Below, piece by piece: positions 7,800-17,082 of a DNA stretch of 64,000 nt. This DNA comes from Oleispirillum naphthae (GTDB taxonomy: Bacteria > Pseudomonadota > Alphaproteobacteria > Rhodospirillales > Rhodospirillaceae), in the NCBI GenBank assembly GCA_027864655.1, contig JAQAZG010000011.1:11256-75255 (forward strand), written 5' to 3'. Both the position numbers and the translations under genes were made by a program. Positions within the stretch are counted from its first letter, which is position 1. Each line of letters opens with the position of its first letter. Under the pieces are notes generated by a model. That model was not told the DNA's origin. It made no database searches and worked only from the letters and a program-made list of their open reading frames with translations.

Positions 7800-8585
7800 A
7801 TGACCGAGGATCCGTATGTCCTGCGCGACGACGCGGCAGGCGTCGCCACCCTGACGCTCAACCGCGCGCAATCGCGCAACAGCCTGGGGCTGCCGATGCT
7901 GACCGCGCTCAAGGAAGCGCTCGACGGCGTCGCCGCCGACCCGGCGGCGCGCGTCGTGGTGATCGGCGGCGCGGGACCGGCGTTCTGCGCCGGGCACGAC
8001 CTGCGGGAGATGTCCGCAGAGCTGTTCGACGCGGTCTACGCGCACAAGCTGTTCACCCTGTGCGGCGACGTGATGCAGGCGATCGTGCGGATGAGGAAGC
8101 CGGTGATCGCGCGGGTGCACGGCGTCGCCACCGCGGCGGGCTGCCAACTGGTGGCGAGCTGCGACCTCGCGGTCGCGGCGGAGGGCTCGCGCTTCGCCAC
8201 GCCGGGGGTGAACATCGGGCTGTTCTGCACCACGCCGATGGTGGCGCTGACCCGCGCCATCGCGCCGAAGCATGCGCTGCAACTCCTGCTCACCGGCGAC
8301 CTGATCGACGCGCCGACGGCGCTGCGCATCGGCCTGATCAACGAGATCGTGCCGGAAACCGAACTCGATGCGCGCATCGACGCGCTCGCCCGCAAGCTCG
8401 CCGGGAAGTCGCCGGTGACGCTGGCGATGGGCAAGGCGGCGTTCCAGGCGCAGCGCGACCTGCCGCTTGCCGAGGCCTATGCCTACGCGGCGGGGGTGAT
8501 GACCGAAAACCTGCAAACCATGGACGCGCAGGAAGGCATCTGCGCCTTCCTGCAGAAACGCACTCCGGAGTGGACGGGGCGCTAG
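7800..8585 (+). CDS. Enoyl-CoA hydratase/isomerase family protein
   Basis: 261 aa, the normal crotonase length, starting at an ATG after CAAGGGGA. The oxyanion-hole pattern GGAGPAFCAGHDLREM (about residues 58-73) and the second-half GVATAAGCQLVASCDLAVA are typical. The usual catalytic Glu pair is not obvious after the GLF segment (NIGLFCTTPMVAL), as in the ECHDC3-like branch, so hydratase activity is not certain. It is a single gene, convergent with queC across an intergenic palindrome. Confidence 0.85.
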   Translation: MTEDPYVLRDDAAGVATLTLNRAQSRNSLGLPMLTALKEALDGVAADPAARVVVIGGAGPAFCAGHDLREMSAELFDAVYAHKLFTLCGDVMQAIVRMRKPVIARVHGVATAAGCQLVASCDLAVAAEGSRFATPGVNIGLFCTTPMVALTRAIAPKHALQLLLTGDLIDAPTALRIGLINEIVPETELDARIDALARKLAGKSPVTLAMGKAAFQAQRDLPLAEAYAYAAGVMTENLQTMDAQEGICAFLQKRTPEWTGR

Positions 8586-8820
8586 GTGCGGAAAACCAAA
8601 ACGCCCCGGAGGGTCGCGGACCCTCCGGACCTCCCCTAACTTTTTATTTTTGCGCGGAGCGCCATAGGCCCGTGCGGTCGCCACGGGAGGTGCTGCCTGC
8701 CGCTTCGCGGCAAAAAAAGTTATGAGGTGCGCGAGGGGATTGGAGCCGACCGCCGAAGGCGGTGGGAACGCCCGGTGGGCGTTCCCAAGGCGGAAATGTC
8801 CCCTCGCAATGTTTTGTCTT
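8586..8820. repeat. Intergenic mirror palindrome, copy A (bidirectional terminator)
   Basis: This fills the gap between the convergent hydratase and queC genes. Left half: AAAACCAAAACG, a CCGGAGGGTC/GACCCTCCGG stem (8606-8615/8619-8628), then CCCCTAACTTTTT. Right half: AAAAAAAGTTATGAGG, then an outer stem GCGAGGGGA/TCCCCTCGC (8731-8739/8799-8807) and a TTTTGTCTTTT tail. Inside the outer stem are two further hairpins (8749-8763 and 8764-8786). The two halves are near mirror images. Related copies lie at 13069, 23090 and 28330. Confidence 0.8.
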
Positions 8821-9525
8821 TTAGGAATCCCCCTCCCGCCAGCGGCGCCAGCCGTCGGCGCGCAGGCGGCAGGCCGGGCATGTGCCGCAGCCGTAGCCCC
8901 AGCCGTGGCGGTGCGCGCGGTCGCCGAGGTAGCAGCTGTGGGTATGCTCCAGCAGCATCTCCACTAGGGCGTCGCCGCCGAGGCCGCGGGCGAGGCTCCA
9001 GGTGCCCGCCTTGTCGATCCGCATCAGCGGCGTGTGGAGGACGAAGCGGCTTTCCATGCCGAGGTTGAGCGCCACCTGCACCGCCTTGACGGTGTCGTCG
9101 CGGCAGTCGGGATAGCCGGAATAGTCGGTCTCGCACACCCCGGTGACGATGTGGCGCAACCCGCGGCGATAGGCCGCCGCCGCCGCCAGGGTGAGGAAGA
9201 GGATGTTGCGTCCGGGGACGAAGGTGGTGGGCAGGCCGTTCCCGCCGGTTTCGATCGCCACGTTCTCGATCATCGCGGTGTCGCCGATCTGCGCCAGCGC
9301 GCCCGCATCCAGCACCCGGTCGCCGCCGAGGCGCGCCGCCCACTGCGGAAAACTTTCGCGCAGCGCGGAAAGGAAATCCTGCCGCACGTCGAGTTCGACG
9401 CGGTGGCGCTGGCGATAGTCGAAGCCCACCGTCTCGACGCGGGCGAACCGCGAAAGCGCCCAGGCGAGGCAGGTGGCGGAATCCTGCCCGCCGGAAAACA
9501 GCACCAGTGCGCCTTCGTCGGTCAT
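8821..9525 (-). CDS. queC: 7-cyano-7-deazaguanine synthase QueC
   Basis: 234 aa. It converts 7-carboxy-7-deazaguanine, ammonia and ATP to preQ0 in queuosine biosynthesis. The N-terminal PP-loop is visible as [15 protein letters not shown] (about residues 9-23), and the C terminus carries the four-cysteine zinc site (CYLGD, then GCGTCPAC). The length matches the family. No other queuosine genes are adjacent. It is divergent from pqiA, with about 160 bases between them. Confidence 0.95.
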   Translation of the reverse strand: MTDEGALVLFSGGQDSATCLAWALSRFARVETVGFDYRQRHRVELDVRQDFLSALRESFPQWAARLGGDRVLDAGALAQIGDTAMIENVAIETGGNGLPTTFVPGRNILFLTLAAAAAYRRGLRHIVTGVCETDYSGYPDCRDDTVKAVQVALNLGMESRFVLHTPLMRIDKAGTWSLARGLGGDALVEMLLEHTHSCYLGDRAHRHGWGYGCGTCPACRLRADGWRRWREGDS

Positions 9526-9687
9526 CGCGGTCGTTCCTTTCGCGCAGGTTCCCGCCCCCTATAGCACCGATGGCCGGTTTCCGCATGTGTCGTCCGTGTC
9601 ACAGACCGGGGCGCGCATGTGCGCCACTCTTGCCGGAACGCCGCAGGTGCGCCACCTTCGGAAAGAGACTGAAAAACAAGGTCCGCC

Positions 9688-10905
9688 ATGCCCGCCTCCG
9701 ATGCCGCCGACCTGATCGCCTGCCCGGACTGCGGCGCGCTCTACCGCCGCGCCGCCGTCGCGCCGGGGGAAAAGGCGCGCTGCCGCCGCTGCGGCCGGAT
9801 GCTCTACCGCGGCGCACGGCTGAATGCGGAGCGCCTGCCGGCGCTGGTGTGCGCCGCGCTGATCGTGCTTCTCATCGCCAATTCCGCGCCGATCGTCGAT
9901 TTGCGGGTGCAGGGCATTTCCAACTCCGCGACGCTCGCGGGCAGCATCCGCGCCCTGTGGGCGGACGGCCGCCCCCTGGTCGCCGCCCTGGTCGCCGCCA
10001 CCACCCTGGCGTTCCCGCTGCTCGACCTCTGCGCCCTCGGCGCGGCGGTGCTGCTGTTGCGCCGCGACCCTGCCTGCAATGCCGCGGCGCGGCTGTTGCG
10101 CGTGCTGCAGGCGGTGCGCCCGTGGGGCATGGTGGAGGTGTTCATGCTCGGCGTCCTCGTCGCCCTGGTGAAGCTTTCCCACATGGCGGAAATCCGCCCC
10201 GGCGTCGCGCTGTGGGCCTTCGCCGCGCTCACCGTGCTGCTTGCCGCGATTCTCTCCTACGACCTGCGCGGGTTGTGGGAGTCGCGCCCGGTCGCGCCCC
10301 ATCCGCCGCCGCCGGAGGCCGCGCCCCTGGTGCCCTGCCACGTCTGCGGCCTGGTCGGCGCGCCCGCGCCGCACTGCCCGCGCTGCGGCGCGCCGGTGCA
10401 CGCGCGCAAGCCCGCCAGCCTGGCGCGCACCTGGGCCTTCCTGCTCGCCGGGGCGATTCTCTATATCCCCGCCAACGTGCTGCCGATCATGCGCACCAGT
10501 TCCCTCGGCGGCGTGGAGTCCGACACCATCATGAGCGGCATCGTCTATTTCTGGACCTCCGGCTCGCCGGACCTGGCGGCGCTGATCTTCTTCGTCAGCA
10601 TCTTCATTCCCCTCGCCAAGATCGGTTCGCTCACCATGCTGCTGTTCACCGTGGGGCGCGGCTCGCCGCGCGGCAAACGGCGGCGCACCGCGCTCTACCG
10701 CATCCTCGCGTTCGTCGGCCGCTGGTCGATGCTGGACGTGTTCGTCGTCGCGCTGATGGTCGGCCTGGTGCGCTTCGGCGCGCTCGCGGCGATCGACGCG
10801 GGGCCGGGGGCCGCCGCCTTCGGCGCGGTGGTGGTGCTGACGATGATCGCCGCGCACGATTTCGACCCGCGCCTGCTCTGGGACTCCGAGGCTCCGCATG
10901 ACTGA
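9688..10905 (+). CDS. pqiA: PqiA-like inner-membrane protein
   Basis: 405 aa with two tandem PqiA repeats, each opening with a C4 zinc ribbon: CPDCG...CRRCG at about residues 12-35 and CHVCG...CPRCG at about 217-235. Each is followed by roughly four membrane segments (NSAPIVDL and ANVLPIMRTSS are conserved). In E. coli PqiA anchors the PqiB MCE tunnel that moves lipids between the inner and outer membranes. The stop overlaps the pqiB start by 8 bases, and pqiC follows, giving the standard pqiABC operon. Confidence 0.92.
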   Translation: MPASDAADLIACPDCGALYRRAAVAPGEKARCRRCGRMLYRGARLNAERLPALVCAALIVLLIANSAPIVDLRVQGISNSATLAGSIRALWADGRPLVAALVAATTLAFPLLDLCALGAAVLLLRRDPACNAAARLLRVLQAVRPWGMVEVFMLGVLVALVKLSHMAEIRPGVALWAFAALTVLLAAILSYDLRGLWESRPVAPHPPPPEAAPLVPCHVCGLVGAPAPHCPRCGAPVHARKPASLARTWAFLLAGAILYIPANVLPIMRTSSLGGVESDTIMSGIVYFWTSGSPDLAALIFFVSIFIPLAKIGSLTMLLFTVGRGSPRGKRRRTALYRILAFVGRWSMLDVFVVALMVGLVRFGALAAIDAGPGAAAFGAVVVLTMIAAHDFDPRLLWDSEAPHD

Positions 10906-12463
10906 TCCCGCCCTTCCCGATCCCGAGATTTCCCCGGCCAGCCGCTGGCTGCCCTCCCTGGTGTGGATCGTGCCGCTGGTGGCGGCGCTGATCGGCCTGT
11001 CCCTGGTGGTCAAGGCGGTGCGCGGCCGCGGCCCGACGATCACCGTGAGCTTTTCCACCGCGGAGGGCATCGAGCCCGGCAAGACCAAGGTGAAGTTCAA
11101 GAACGTCGATATCGGTTCGGTCACCGCGGTGCGCCTTTCGGAGGACCGCAAGCGGGTGCTCGCGGCGATCGACCTCGACAAGCAGGCGGAGGCCTTCGCC
11201 GCCGCGGACAGCCGCTTCTGGGTGGTGCGGCCTCGCCTCGCCGGGACCGGGGTCTCCGGTCTGGGCACCCTGCTCTCCGGGGCCTACATCGGCGTCGATG
11301 GCGGACGTTCGGACGAGCGGCGCAGCGAATTCACCGGCCTGGAGGAGCCGCCGGTGGTGGCCTCCGACGCGCCGGGGCGGCGCTTCGTGCTGCATGCGGA
11401 GGATATCGGTTCGCTGGACGCGGGTTCTCCGGTGTTCTTCCGCCGCATCCAGGTGGGGCATGTGGAGAGCTTCAAGCTCACCGCCGACGGGCGGCGCATC
11501 GACCTCGGCATTTTCGTGCGTGCGCCCTACGACCGCTTCGTCACCGCGGAGACGCGCTTCTGGCACGCCAGCGGCATCGATCTCAGCCTCTCCGCCGCGG
11601 GCCTGAAGCTGGAGACCCAGTCGCTCGCCAGCGTCCTCATGGGCGGCGTCGCCTTCGAGACGCCGTCGGGGGAGGCGGACCTCGCCGCCGAGGGCGCGGA
11701 CTTCGCCCTCGCCACCGGGCGCGACGAGGCGCTGAAGGCCCCGGACGGCGCGCCGGTGGAGGTGCTGGTGCGCTTCGGCGGTTCGGTGCGCGGCCTGGCG
11801 CCCGGCGCGCCGGTGGACTTCCGCGGCGTGCGCATCGGCTCGGTGCGCTCGGTGCGCCTCGCCCACGACGCGGCGGCCGACACCTACGACGCGCCGGTGG
11901 TGCTGGTGGTCTACCCCGACCGCCTGGGCGCGGCGAAGGCGGGCGCCGATGCGCCGCAGAAGGTGGCGGCCCTGGTGAAGCGCGGCCTGCGCGCGCAGTT
12001 GCGCAGCGGCAACCTGCTCACCGGGCAGCTCTACGTCGCCTTCGACTTCTTCCCCAAGGCGCGGCCCGCAACCCTGCGCACCTCCGGCGGCCTGCCGGAA
12101 CTGCCCGCCGTGCCGGGCGAGATGGAGGCGATGCAGCAGCAGGTGCAAACCATCGTGCAGAAGATCGCCGCCGTGCCGTTCGACGAAATCGGCGCGGAGG
12201 CGCGCGCCGCGCTCGCCAACCTCAACGTCACGCTCAAGCGCGTCAACGGCCTCTCCGCCACGGCGGAAAAGGACCTGCTGCCCGACCTGCGCGAGGCGCT
12301 GGCCACGATCAACCGCACGGTCGCGGGGGATTCGCCGATGCAGCAGGATACCCGCGCCGCCCTGCGTGCCCTGGCGGATGCGGCGCGGGCGCTCACCGCG
12401 CTCGCCGACGGCCTCGACCGCCGCCCCGAATCCCTCCTCCGCGGAAAGGACTCCACGCCATGA
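10898..12463 (+). CDS. pqiB: PqiB-like MCE-domain protein
   Basis: 521 aa. One membrane anchor near residues 20-45 is followed by three MCE/MlaD domains (openings at PTITVSFSTAEGIEPGKTKV, then near 160 and 285) and a C-terminal helical region from about 400 that would form the tube. PqiB builds a hexameric periplasmic channel for lipid transfer. It overlaps pqiA upstream, and its stop overlaps the pqiC start (ATGA), consistent with coupled translation. Confidence 0.93.
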   Translation: MTDPALPDPEISPASRWLPSLVWIVPLVAALIGLSLVVKAVRGRGPTITVSFSTAEGIEPGKTKVKFKNVDIGSVTAVRLSEDRKRVLAAIDLDKQAEAFAAADSRFWVVRPRLAGTGVSGLGTLLSGAYIGVDGGRSDERRSEFTGLEEPPVVASDAPGRRFVLHAEDIGSLDAGSPVFFRRIQVGHVESFKLTADGRRIDLGIFVRAPYDRFVTAETRFWHASGIDLSLSAAGLKLETQSLASVLMGGVAFETPSGEADLAAEGADFALATGRDEALKAPDGAPVEVLVRFGGSVRGLAPGAPVDFRGVRIGSVRSVRLAHDAAADTYDAPVVLVVYPDRLGAAKAGADAPQKVAALVKRGLRAQLRSGNLLTGQLYVAFDFFPKARPATLRTSGGLPELPAVPGEMEAMQQQVQTIVQKIAAVPFDEIGAEARAALANLNVTLKRVNGLSATAEKDLLPDLREALATINRTVAGDSPMQQDTRAALRALADAARALTALADGLDRRPESLLRGKDSTP

Positions 12464-13068
12464 AGCCGCCTCGCCTGCTGCTCTGCGCCCTGCTCGCCGC
12501 GGGCCTCTCCGCCTGCGGAGCCTCGCCCGCGACGCGCTACCACACCCTCGCCGCCCCCTCCGGTCCGGCGGCGGGCGGCGGCGCGGAGCGCCTGGTGGAG
12601 GTTCTGCCGGTGGCGCTGCCGGGCCGCGCGGACCGTGCCGCGCTGGTGCTCTCCCGGGCGGACGGCAGCCTGGAGGTGCGCGACGCCGACCGCTGGGCCG
12701 GACCGCTGGCGGAGGAACTGCGCGCGGTGATCGACGCGGCGCTGTGGCGCGCCGCCCGCGCCGCGGACGTCTACGCCGCGCCGCTGCCGGGCTCGGCGCT
12801 GCCGCAATACCGCCTGGCGGCGCGCATCGACCGCTTCGACGCGGTGCCCGGCGGCAGCGCCACGGTGGAAGCCTCGTGGACCCTGCGCCGCCTGCCGAAG
12901 GGCGCTTCCGCCGCCTGCCGCGCCGCGTTCTCCGCGCCGCTCGCCGGGGACTCGGCGGATGCCGCCGCCGCCGCCCTCGCCGCCGCCTCGCGCCGCCTCG
13001 CCGATGCGATGGCGGACAGCCTGATCAGGCTGGAAAGCGGGGAACCGCCCTGCGCAGGGGTGCGGTAA
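12460..13068 (+). CDS. pqiC: PqiC-like outer-membrane lipoprotein (ABC-type aux domain)
   Basis: 202 aa. A signal peptide ends in a lipobox (LSAC, lipidated Cys near residue 19), then the YHTLAAPSG segment and a DUF330/PqiC domain with WAGPLAEELRAVI and the FDAVPGGSATVEASW strand. PqiC is the outer-membrane partner of the PqiB tunnel. The start overlaps the pqiB stop. The gene ends at a palindromic intergenic element. Confidence 0.9.
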   Translation: MKPPRLLLCALLAAGLSACGASPATRYHTLAAPSGPAAGGGAERLVEVLPVALPGRADRAALVLSRADGSLEVRDADRWAGPLAEELRAVIDAALWRAARAADVYAAPLPGSALPQYRLAARIDRFDAVPGGSATVEASWTLRRLPKGASAACRAAFSAPLAGDSADAAAAALAAASRRLADAMADSLIRLESGEPPCAGVR

Positions 13069-13297
13069 AACCAAACCTTTGCGGGGGGACTCGGTCCCCC
13101 CACACCCCCCATAACTTGTTTTTCGCCGCGCAGCGGCAGACAACATGCCTGTTGCCACCGCCACAGGCTTATGGCGCTGCGCGCAAAAACCAAAGTTATG
13201 GGGAGCGCGAGGGGATTGGAGCCGACCGCCGGAGGTGGTGGGAATGCCCGGTGGGCATTCCCAAGGCGGAAATGTCCCCTCGTGAAGTTTTGTCTTT
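13069..13297. repeat. Intergenic mirror palindrome, copy B (bidirectional terminator)
   Basis: It lies between the convergent pqiC and azlD genes. Left hairpin GGGGGGAC/GTCCCCCC (13083-13090/13094-13101), then CCCATAACTTGTTTTT. A central stem GCGCAGCG/CGCTGCGC. Right side AAAAACCAAAGTTATGGGG and an outer stem 13207-13215/13275-13283 enclosing hairpins at 13225-13239 and 13240-13262, then AAGTTTTGTCTTTT. Inner hairpin 2 differs from copy A by a paired change (T13245-A13257 versus C8769-G8781), which keeps the stem. Confidence 0.8.
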
Positions 13298-13588
13298 TCA
13301 GATCGCCCGTAGCGCGGCGGCGGCGGCGACGCCTGCGATCACCACCACCGGCATCGGCAGGTACTTCGCCGCTGCGGCGACGAACAGGGCGGCGGCGCTT
13401 TCGCGCCAGCCGCCGGTGATCACGGCGGGGGCGATCAGCGCGGTGAGCACCGCCACCGGCATCGCGGCGAAGGCGGCGGCGAGGCGTCCTTTCCCGGCGA
13501 AGTCCGGCGGCAGCGCCAGTCCGGCGAGGCGGGTGGCGACGGTGACCGCGGCCATGGCGGCGATGGCGGCGAGGGTATGGGGGTTCAT
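13298..13588 (-). CDS. azlD: AzlD family branched-chain amino acid transport subunit
   Basis: 96 aa with three or four membrane segments and the AzlD pattern AVTVATRLAGLALP near residue 14. AzlD is the small partner of AzlC in export of branched-chain amino acids. Its ATG overlaps the azlC stop (ATGA), so the two are translationally coupled. Confidence 0.88.
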   Translation of the reverse strand: MNPHTLAAIAAMAAVTVATRLAGLALPPDFAGKGRLAAAFAAMPVAVLTALIAPAVITGGWRESAAALFVAAAAKYLPMPVVVIAGVAAAAALRAI

Positions 13589-14286
13589 TGCGCCGTCTCC
13601 GGCTTGTGGGCGATGGCGGCGGCGGCGATTCCCGCGATCGTGCCGCCGATGATCGAGGCCGGGCCGGGGTGGACCCAGTCGATGGCGGTGGCGGCCGCGG
13701 CGCTGGCGATCAGCGCGGTGGCGAAGCCCGGCTGGGCGCGGAAGCCGCGGATCAGCACGATGAAGATGGCGACGAAGGCGAAGTCGAAACCCCAGGCGCG
13801 CGGATCGGCGATCCACTGGCCGAGCAGGTTGCCCGCCGCGCCCGCAGCCACCCAGCAGGCATAGAACGGCAACGCCAGCCCGGCGAAGTAGGCGGGGGTG
13901 AGGGGCTGCCGTGCGGCGCGCGCCTCGGCGAAGGCCCAGACCTCGTCGGCGAGGAAGAGCATGGCGAGCGCCCGCCCGGCGCGGGGAAAGCGCTCCATGC
14001 GGCGGAGGACCGAGGCGCTCATCAGCACGTGGCGCAGGTTGACCACCAGGGTCAGCCCGGCGAGCGCGAGCCACGGCGCGGGGTCGGTCCAGGTGTCGAT
14101 CGCGGCGAACTGCGCGCTCCCGGCGAACACCAGGGCGGACATCAGCGCGGTTTCGAGCGGGGTGAACCCCTTGGCGGCGGCGAGCCCGCCGAGCAGCAGC
14201 GCGAACGGGACGAGCGCCAGGGTCGGCGCGGAGGAGGCGGCGGCCCCGGCGCGGAACTCGGCGGCGGGAGAGGAGGAAACGGTCAT
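13585..14286 (-). CDS. azlC: AzlC family branched-chain amino acid exporter subunit
   Basis: 233 aa with about six membrane segments. AzlC signatures are GFTPLETALMSALVFAGSAQF (residues 40-60) and LTLVVNLRHVLMSASV (about 78-93). The AzlCD pair exports branched-chain or analogous amino acids across the inner membrane. It is transcribed leftward, just downstream of the isoaspartyl dipeptidase gene, but a separate promoter seems likely. Confidence 0.9.
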   Translation of the reverse strand: MTVSSSPAAEFRAGAAASSAPTLALVPFALLLGGLAAAKGFTPLETALMSALVFAGSAQFAAIDTWTDPAPWLALAGLTLVVNLRHVLMSASVLRRMERFPRAGRALAMLFLADEVWAFAEARAARQPLTPAYFAGLALPFYACWVAAGAAGNLLGQWIADPRAWGFDFAFVAIFIVLIRGFRAQPGFATALIASAAAATAIDWVHPGPASIIGGTIAGIAAAAIAHKPETAQ

Positions 14287-14345
14287 CGACGGAACACCTT
14301 ACGGCGGAACGCGGCATTCTTTCTTAGCCGGTTCCGCCGTGGAGG

Positions 14346-15485
14346 TCACTCCTCGAACGTGCCCTTCACCTCCACCGTGCCGCCGCGCATCAGCATGCGG
14401 CCTTTGGCGATGACGTAGCGCAGGTCGAAGCGCGAGTCGAACAGGCAGAGATCGGCATCGGCCCCGGCCGCGATCACGCCCTTGCCGGGGAGGCCGAGGT
14501 GCTTCGCGACGTTCGAGGTGAGGAAGGGCAGCGCCTGCTCGGGTTTGAGCCCCAGGTCCAGCAGCGACCGGAATTCCCGCAGGTTGCTGGAAACTCCGCC
14601 GATGCCCAGGCCGACCATCACCCCCTGCGCATCGAAGCGCGGAATGCTGCCGTGCCCGTCGGTGCTCATGGTGATCCGCTCCGGTTCGACGCCGTCCTCC
14701 AGAGCGGCGCGGATCGCCTTGGCCGGGGTGTCGAAGCAGCTGCCGCCGGAGGTCACGTCGATCACGCCGCCGCTTTTGGCGAAGGCGATCGCCTCGGCGA
14801 ACAGGGCCTTGTCCCGCGCGCAGTGGGTCGGCCGCAGGTGACGCACCGGAATGCCGCGGCGCACCACTTCCGCCAACTGGTCGAAGGCGCCGGGCAGGTT
14901 GCCGAGGTGGATGTGGAGGAAGCCGATCTTGCCCGCGATCATGCCGCCGACGCGGATGTCGGAGACGATGCGCATCAGTTCGTCGATGGTGGGGAAGGAG
15001 CAGCGGTGGTCGCCCATGGCGATCTTCACGCCCAGCACCTCGGGCACGCAGAACAGGTCCTTGCGGATGCTCCCGGTCAGCAGGGTGGGCGGCACGGCGT
15101 AGTTGCTGGTGTACATCCACGTGCTGACGCCCTCGGCGGCCAGCGCGCGCACCTTGGCGAGCAGGCCCTCGATCGGACGGGTCACCGAATCGGTGCCGGA
15201 AACCCCGACCACGGTGGTGGTGCCGCACTCCACCAGTTCCGACAGCACCAGTTCGGGGGTGCGGCTGGCCGGACCGCCCTCGCCCCCGCCGCCGGTGACG
15301 TGGATGTGCTGGTCGATCAGTCCGGGGGTGAGGGTAAGCCCCCGGGCATCCAGGGTTTCCAGTCCGGGCAGGCTGACGCTGAGGGCGTCGTCCACGGCGA
15401 CGATCCGGTCACCGACGACGAACACGTCCTTGACCCCCAGGGGGGCGGGCGCGAAGACCGCGGCATTCTTCAGGAGCAGAGACAT
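14346..15485 (-). CDS. iadA: Isoaspartyl dipeptidase (beta-aspartyl peptidase)
   Basis: 379 aa amidohydrolase that cleaves isoaspartyl dipeptides formed by protein damage or cyanophycin breakdown. Visible features are the HxH metal ligands H60 and H62, the VKIAMGDHRCSFPT segment bearing the expected carboxylated lysine, LHIHLG and RPTHCARD histidines, and STDGHGSIP with the catalytic aspartate. Start MSLLLKNAAV. It is directly downstream of dcuC on the same strand (24-base gap). This suggests that the released aspartate is used as, or exchanged for, a C4-dicarboxylate. Confidence 0.9.
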   Translation of the reverse strand: MSLLLKNAAVFAPAPLGVKDVFVVGDRIVAVDDALSVSLPGLETLDARGLTLTPGLIDQHIHVTGGGGEGGPASRTPELVLSELVECGTTTVVGVSGTDSVTRPIEGLLAKVRALAAEGVSTWMYTSNYAVPPTLLTGSIRKDLFCVPEVLGVKIAMGDHRCSFPTIDELMRIVSDIRVGGMIAGKIGFLHIHLGNLPGAFDQLAEVVRRGIPVRHLRPTHCARDKALFAEAIAFAKSGGVIDVTSGGSCFDTPAKAIRAALEDGVEPERITMSTDGHGSIPRFDAQGVMVGLGIGGVSSNLREFRSLLDLGLKPEQALPFLTSNVAKHLGLPGKGVIAAGADADLCLFDSRFDLRYVIAKGRMLMRGGTVEVKGTFEE

Positions 15486-15509
15486 CTTATCGCCTTCCTC
15501 GGCAGGGAA

Positions 15510-16886
15510 TTACAGGAACACCAGGCTGGATACGACGGTCATGATCAGACCGGCGATCATCACCGGCGTGGTGCGGCGGACGATATCGAAGGGGGTGACT
15601 CCCGAGATGCCGGAGACCGCGATCACCACCCCGACGATGGGCGACATGGTGCGGGCCAGCCCGGCGGCGAGTTGCACCGGGACGACGAGCGGCAGGAGCG
15701 GCACGCCGACGCTGGCCGCGGCGTCGGGGAGAAGCGGCGAGAAGGCGAAGAAGGCGGCGTTGCCCGAGCCGGTGACCACGGAGGCGAGGATCATGATGCC
15801 CATCATCACGGTGAGCATCACCGGCAGACCGGCGCCCTCCAGTCCGGCCGCGGCATGCAGCATGGTGTTGATGCCGCCGATCTTGGTGAGGCCGGTGGCG
15901 AAGGTCTCGGCGCAGATGATCAGGGACACCGTGGAGATGAACACCTTGCCCATACCCTCGAAGATCGCCTTGGTGGCGTCCAGCACGTCGCGCAGGGCGC
16001 GGCGGGTGAGGAGGTCGGTGAGGAGCGCGGCGACGAGCGAAACGAAGATGGCGGTGACCAGGCTCAGTTTGACCCCGGCATAGACCATCGGCGAGAAGAC
16101 GATCAGCAGCACCAGGGGCAGCATCGGCAGGATCGCGTAGTGGACCGGTCCGGCGCCTTCCATGGCCTTGCTCAGGTCCTCGGGCGTGGTGTCCTGCGCG
16201 GTGCAGCGGCCGCTGGCGATGTCGCGCTTGTCGAACCAGCGCTGCATGAAGAAGTGCATCGCCGCGACCACGGCCACGGTGCACAGGGCCACCGGGATCT
16301 GCCCGTGGATGAAATAGCTGACCACGTCGGTCTTGACCAGTTCGGCGGCGCGCATGGCGTTGCTGGACGAAGGGCCGAGGTCGAGGCAGCAGGTGGTGGC
16401 GATCACCGAGGCGGCGGCGACGCGGGTGACGCCGAGGGCGATCAGCAGCGGGTACACCGACGCCATGAGCAGCAGCCCGAGGCCCACCGCGGAGTTGATG
16501 AACAGGGCGATGAACTGGCCCACCACGTAGGTGAGGGCGAGCAGCAGGTAGGGGGAGCGGATCGCCTGCAGCGGCTTGACGCACAGCTTGACCAGGGCCT
16601 TGCTCGCGCCGATGCGCTCCATGTAGGTGGCGAAGCCGCCGATCGCCATGATGTTGAGCCCGAGCCCGGCGAGGCGGCTGGACATCAGGTTGCTCATCAC
16701 CTGGACCACGTCGAAGCCGAGGAAATGGGTGGTGTGCTTGGCGTCCAGGGGCGGGGTTCCCGCCGCGCTCGCCAGGGCCAGCAGGGCCAGACCGGCCACC
16801 AGAAGGACGATTTGCGGATAATGGTTTTTAACCACGAACCACGACACGGCCACCACCGCGGCGACCGTCAGGATGATCCCGAACAT
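15510..16886 (-). CDS. dcuC: DcuC family C4-dicarboxylate transporter
   Basis: 458 aa with about 12 membrane segments. The motifs GLNIMAIGGFATYMERIGAS (from residue 74), CCLDLGPSSSNAMRAAE (about 173) and VVTGSGNAAFFAFSPLL (about 365) match DcuC/CitT-like permeases. DcuC proteins carry fumarate, succinate or aspartate-type C4 acids. Here it pairs with iadA in one leftward operon and faces a divergently transcribed RpiR regulator, so it may import or exchange aspartate or isoaspartyl products. The substrate is inferred. Confidence 0.85.
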   Translation of the reverse strand: MFGIILTVAAVVAVSWFVVKNHYPQIVLLVAGLALLALASAAGTPPLDAKHTTHFLGFDVVQVMSNLMSSRLAGLGLNIMAIGGFATYMERIGASKALVKLCVKPLQAIRSPYLLLALTYVVGQFIALFINSAVGLGLLLMASVYPLLIALGVTRVAAASVIATTCCLDLGPSSSNAMRAAELVKTDVVSYFIHGQIPVALCTVAVVAAMHFFMQRWFDKRDIASGRCTAQDTTPEDLSKAMEGAGPVHYAILPMLPLVLLIVFSPMVYAGVKLSLVTAIFVSLVAALLTDLLTRRALRDVLDATKAIFEGMGKVFISTVSLIICAETFATGLTKIGGINTMLHAAAGLEGAGLPVMLTVMMGIMILASVVTGSGNAAFFAFSPLLPDAAASVGVPLLPLVVPVQLAAGLARTMSPIVGVVIAVSGISGVTPFDIVRRTTPVMIAGLIMTVVSSLVFL

Positions 16887-16945
16887 GGCATGTCTCCCAG
16901 AGGCAGGAACGCGAAAAACGGAATTGAAAGGGTATGAAAAAAAAC

Positions 16946-17004
16946 TGACATTTATGTATTTTTATGTCAATTAAATTTTCACAAGCGGCGGTTTTCCGAA
17001 AACC
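16946..17004. promoter_or_regulatory. Two dyads in the dcuC-rpiR divergent region
   Basis: TGACAT (16946-16951) faces ATGTCA (16964-16969) across 12 AT-rich bases. GGTTTTC/GAAAACC (16990-16996/16998-17004) is a 15-base odd palindrome. The 196-base gap between the divergent dcuC and rpiR-type genes is AT-rich. These dyads are the best candidates for the regulator's operators and for the two promoters. Confidence 0.45.
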
Positions 17005-17082
17005 AATTACGATTGCCGGCGTTTTTTTCGTATGGTTGCGTACCGGCCGGGCGCTCGGGCGCGGCCCTTTCCGGATTGAGGC

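Noticed and set aside
9612-9662. Direct repeat GTGCGCCAC before pqiA as an operator
   Set aside because: Short, two copies only and GC-rich like the surroundings; no regulator nearby to connect it with.
14499-16937. Plus-strand open frame of about 800 codons opposite iadA and dcuC
   Set aside because: Composition is repetitive His/Gln/Gly/Asp; the minus-strand genes have clear motifs and ribosome sites.
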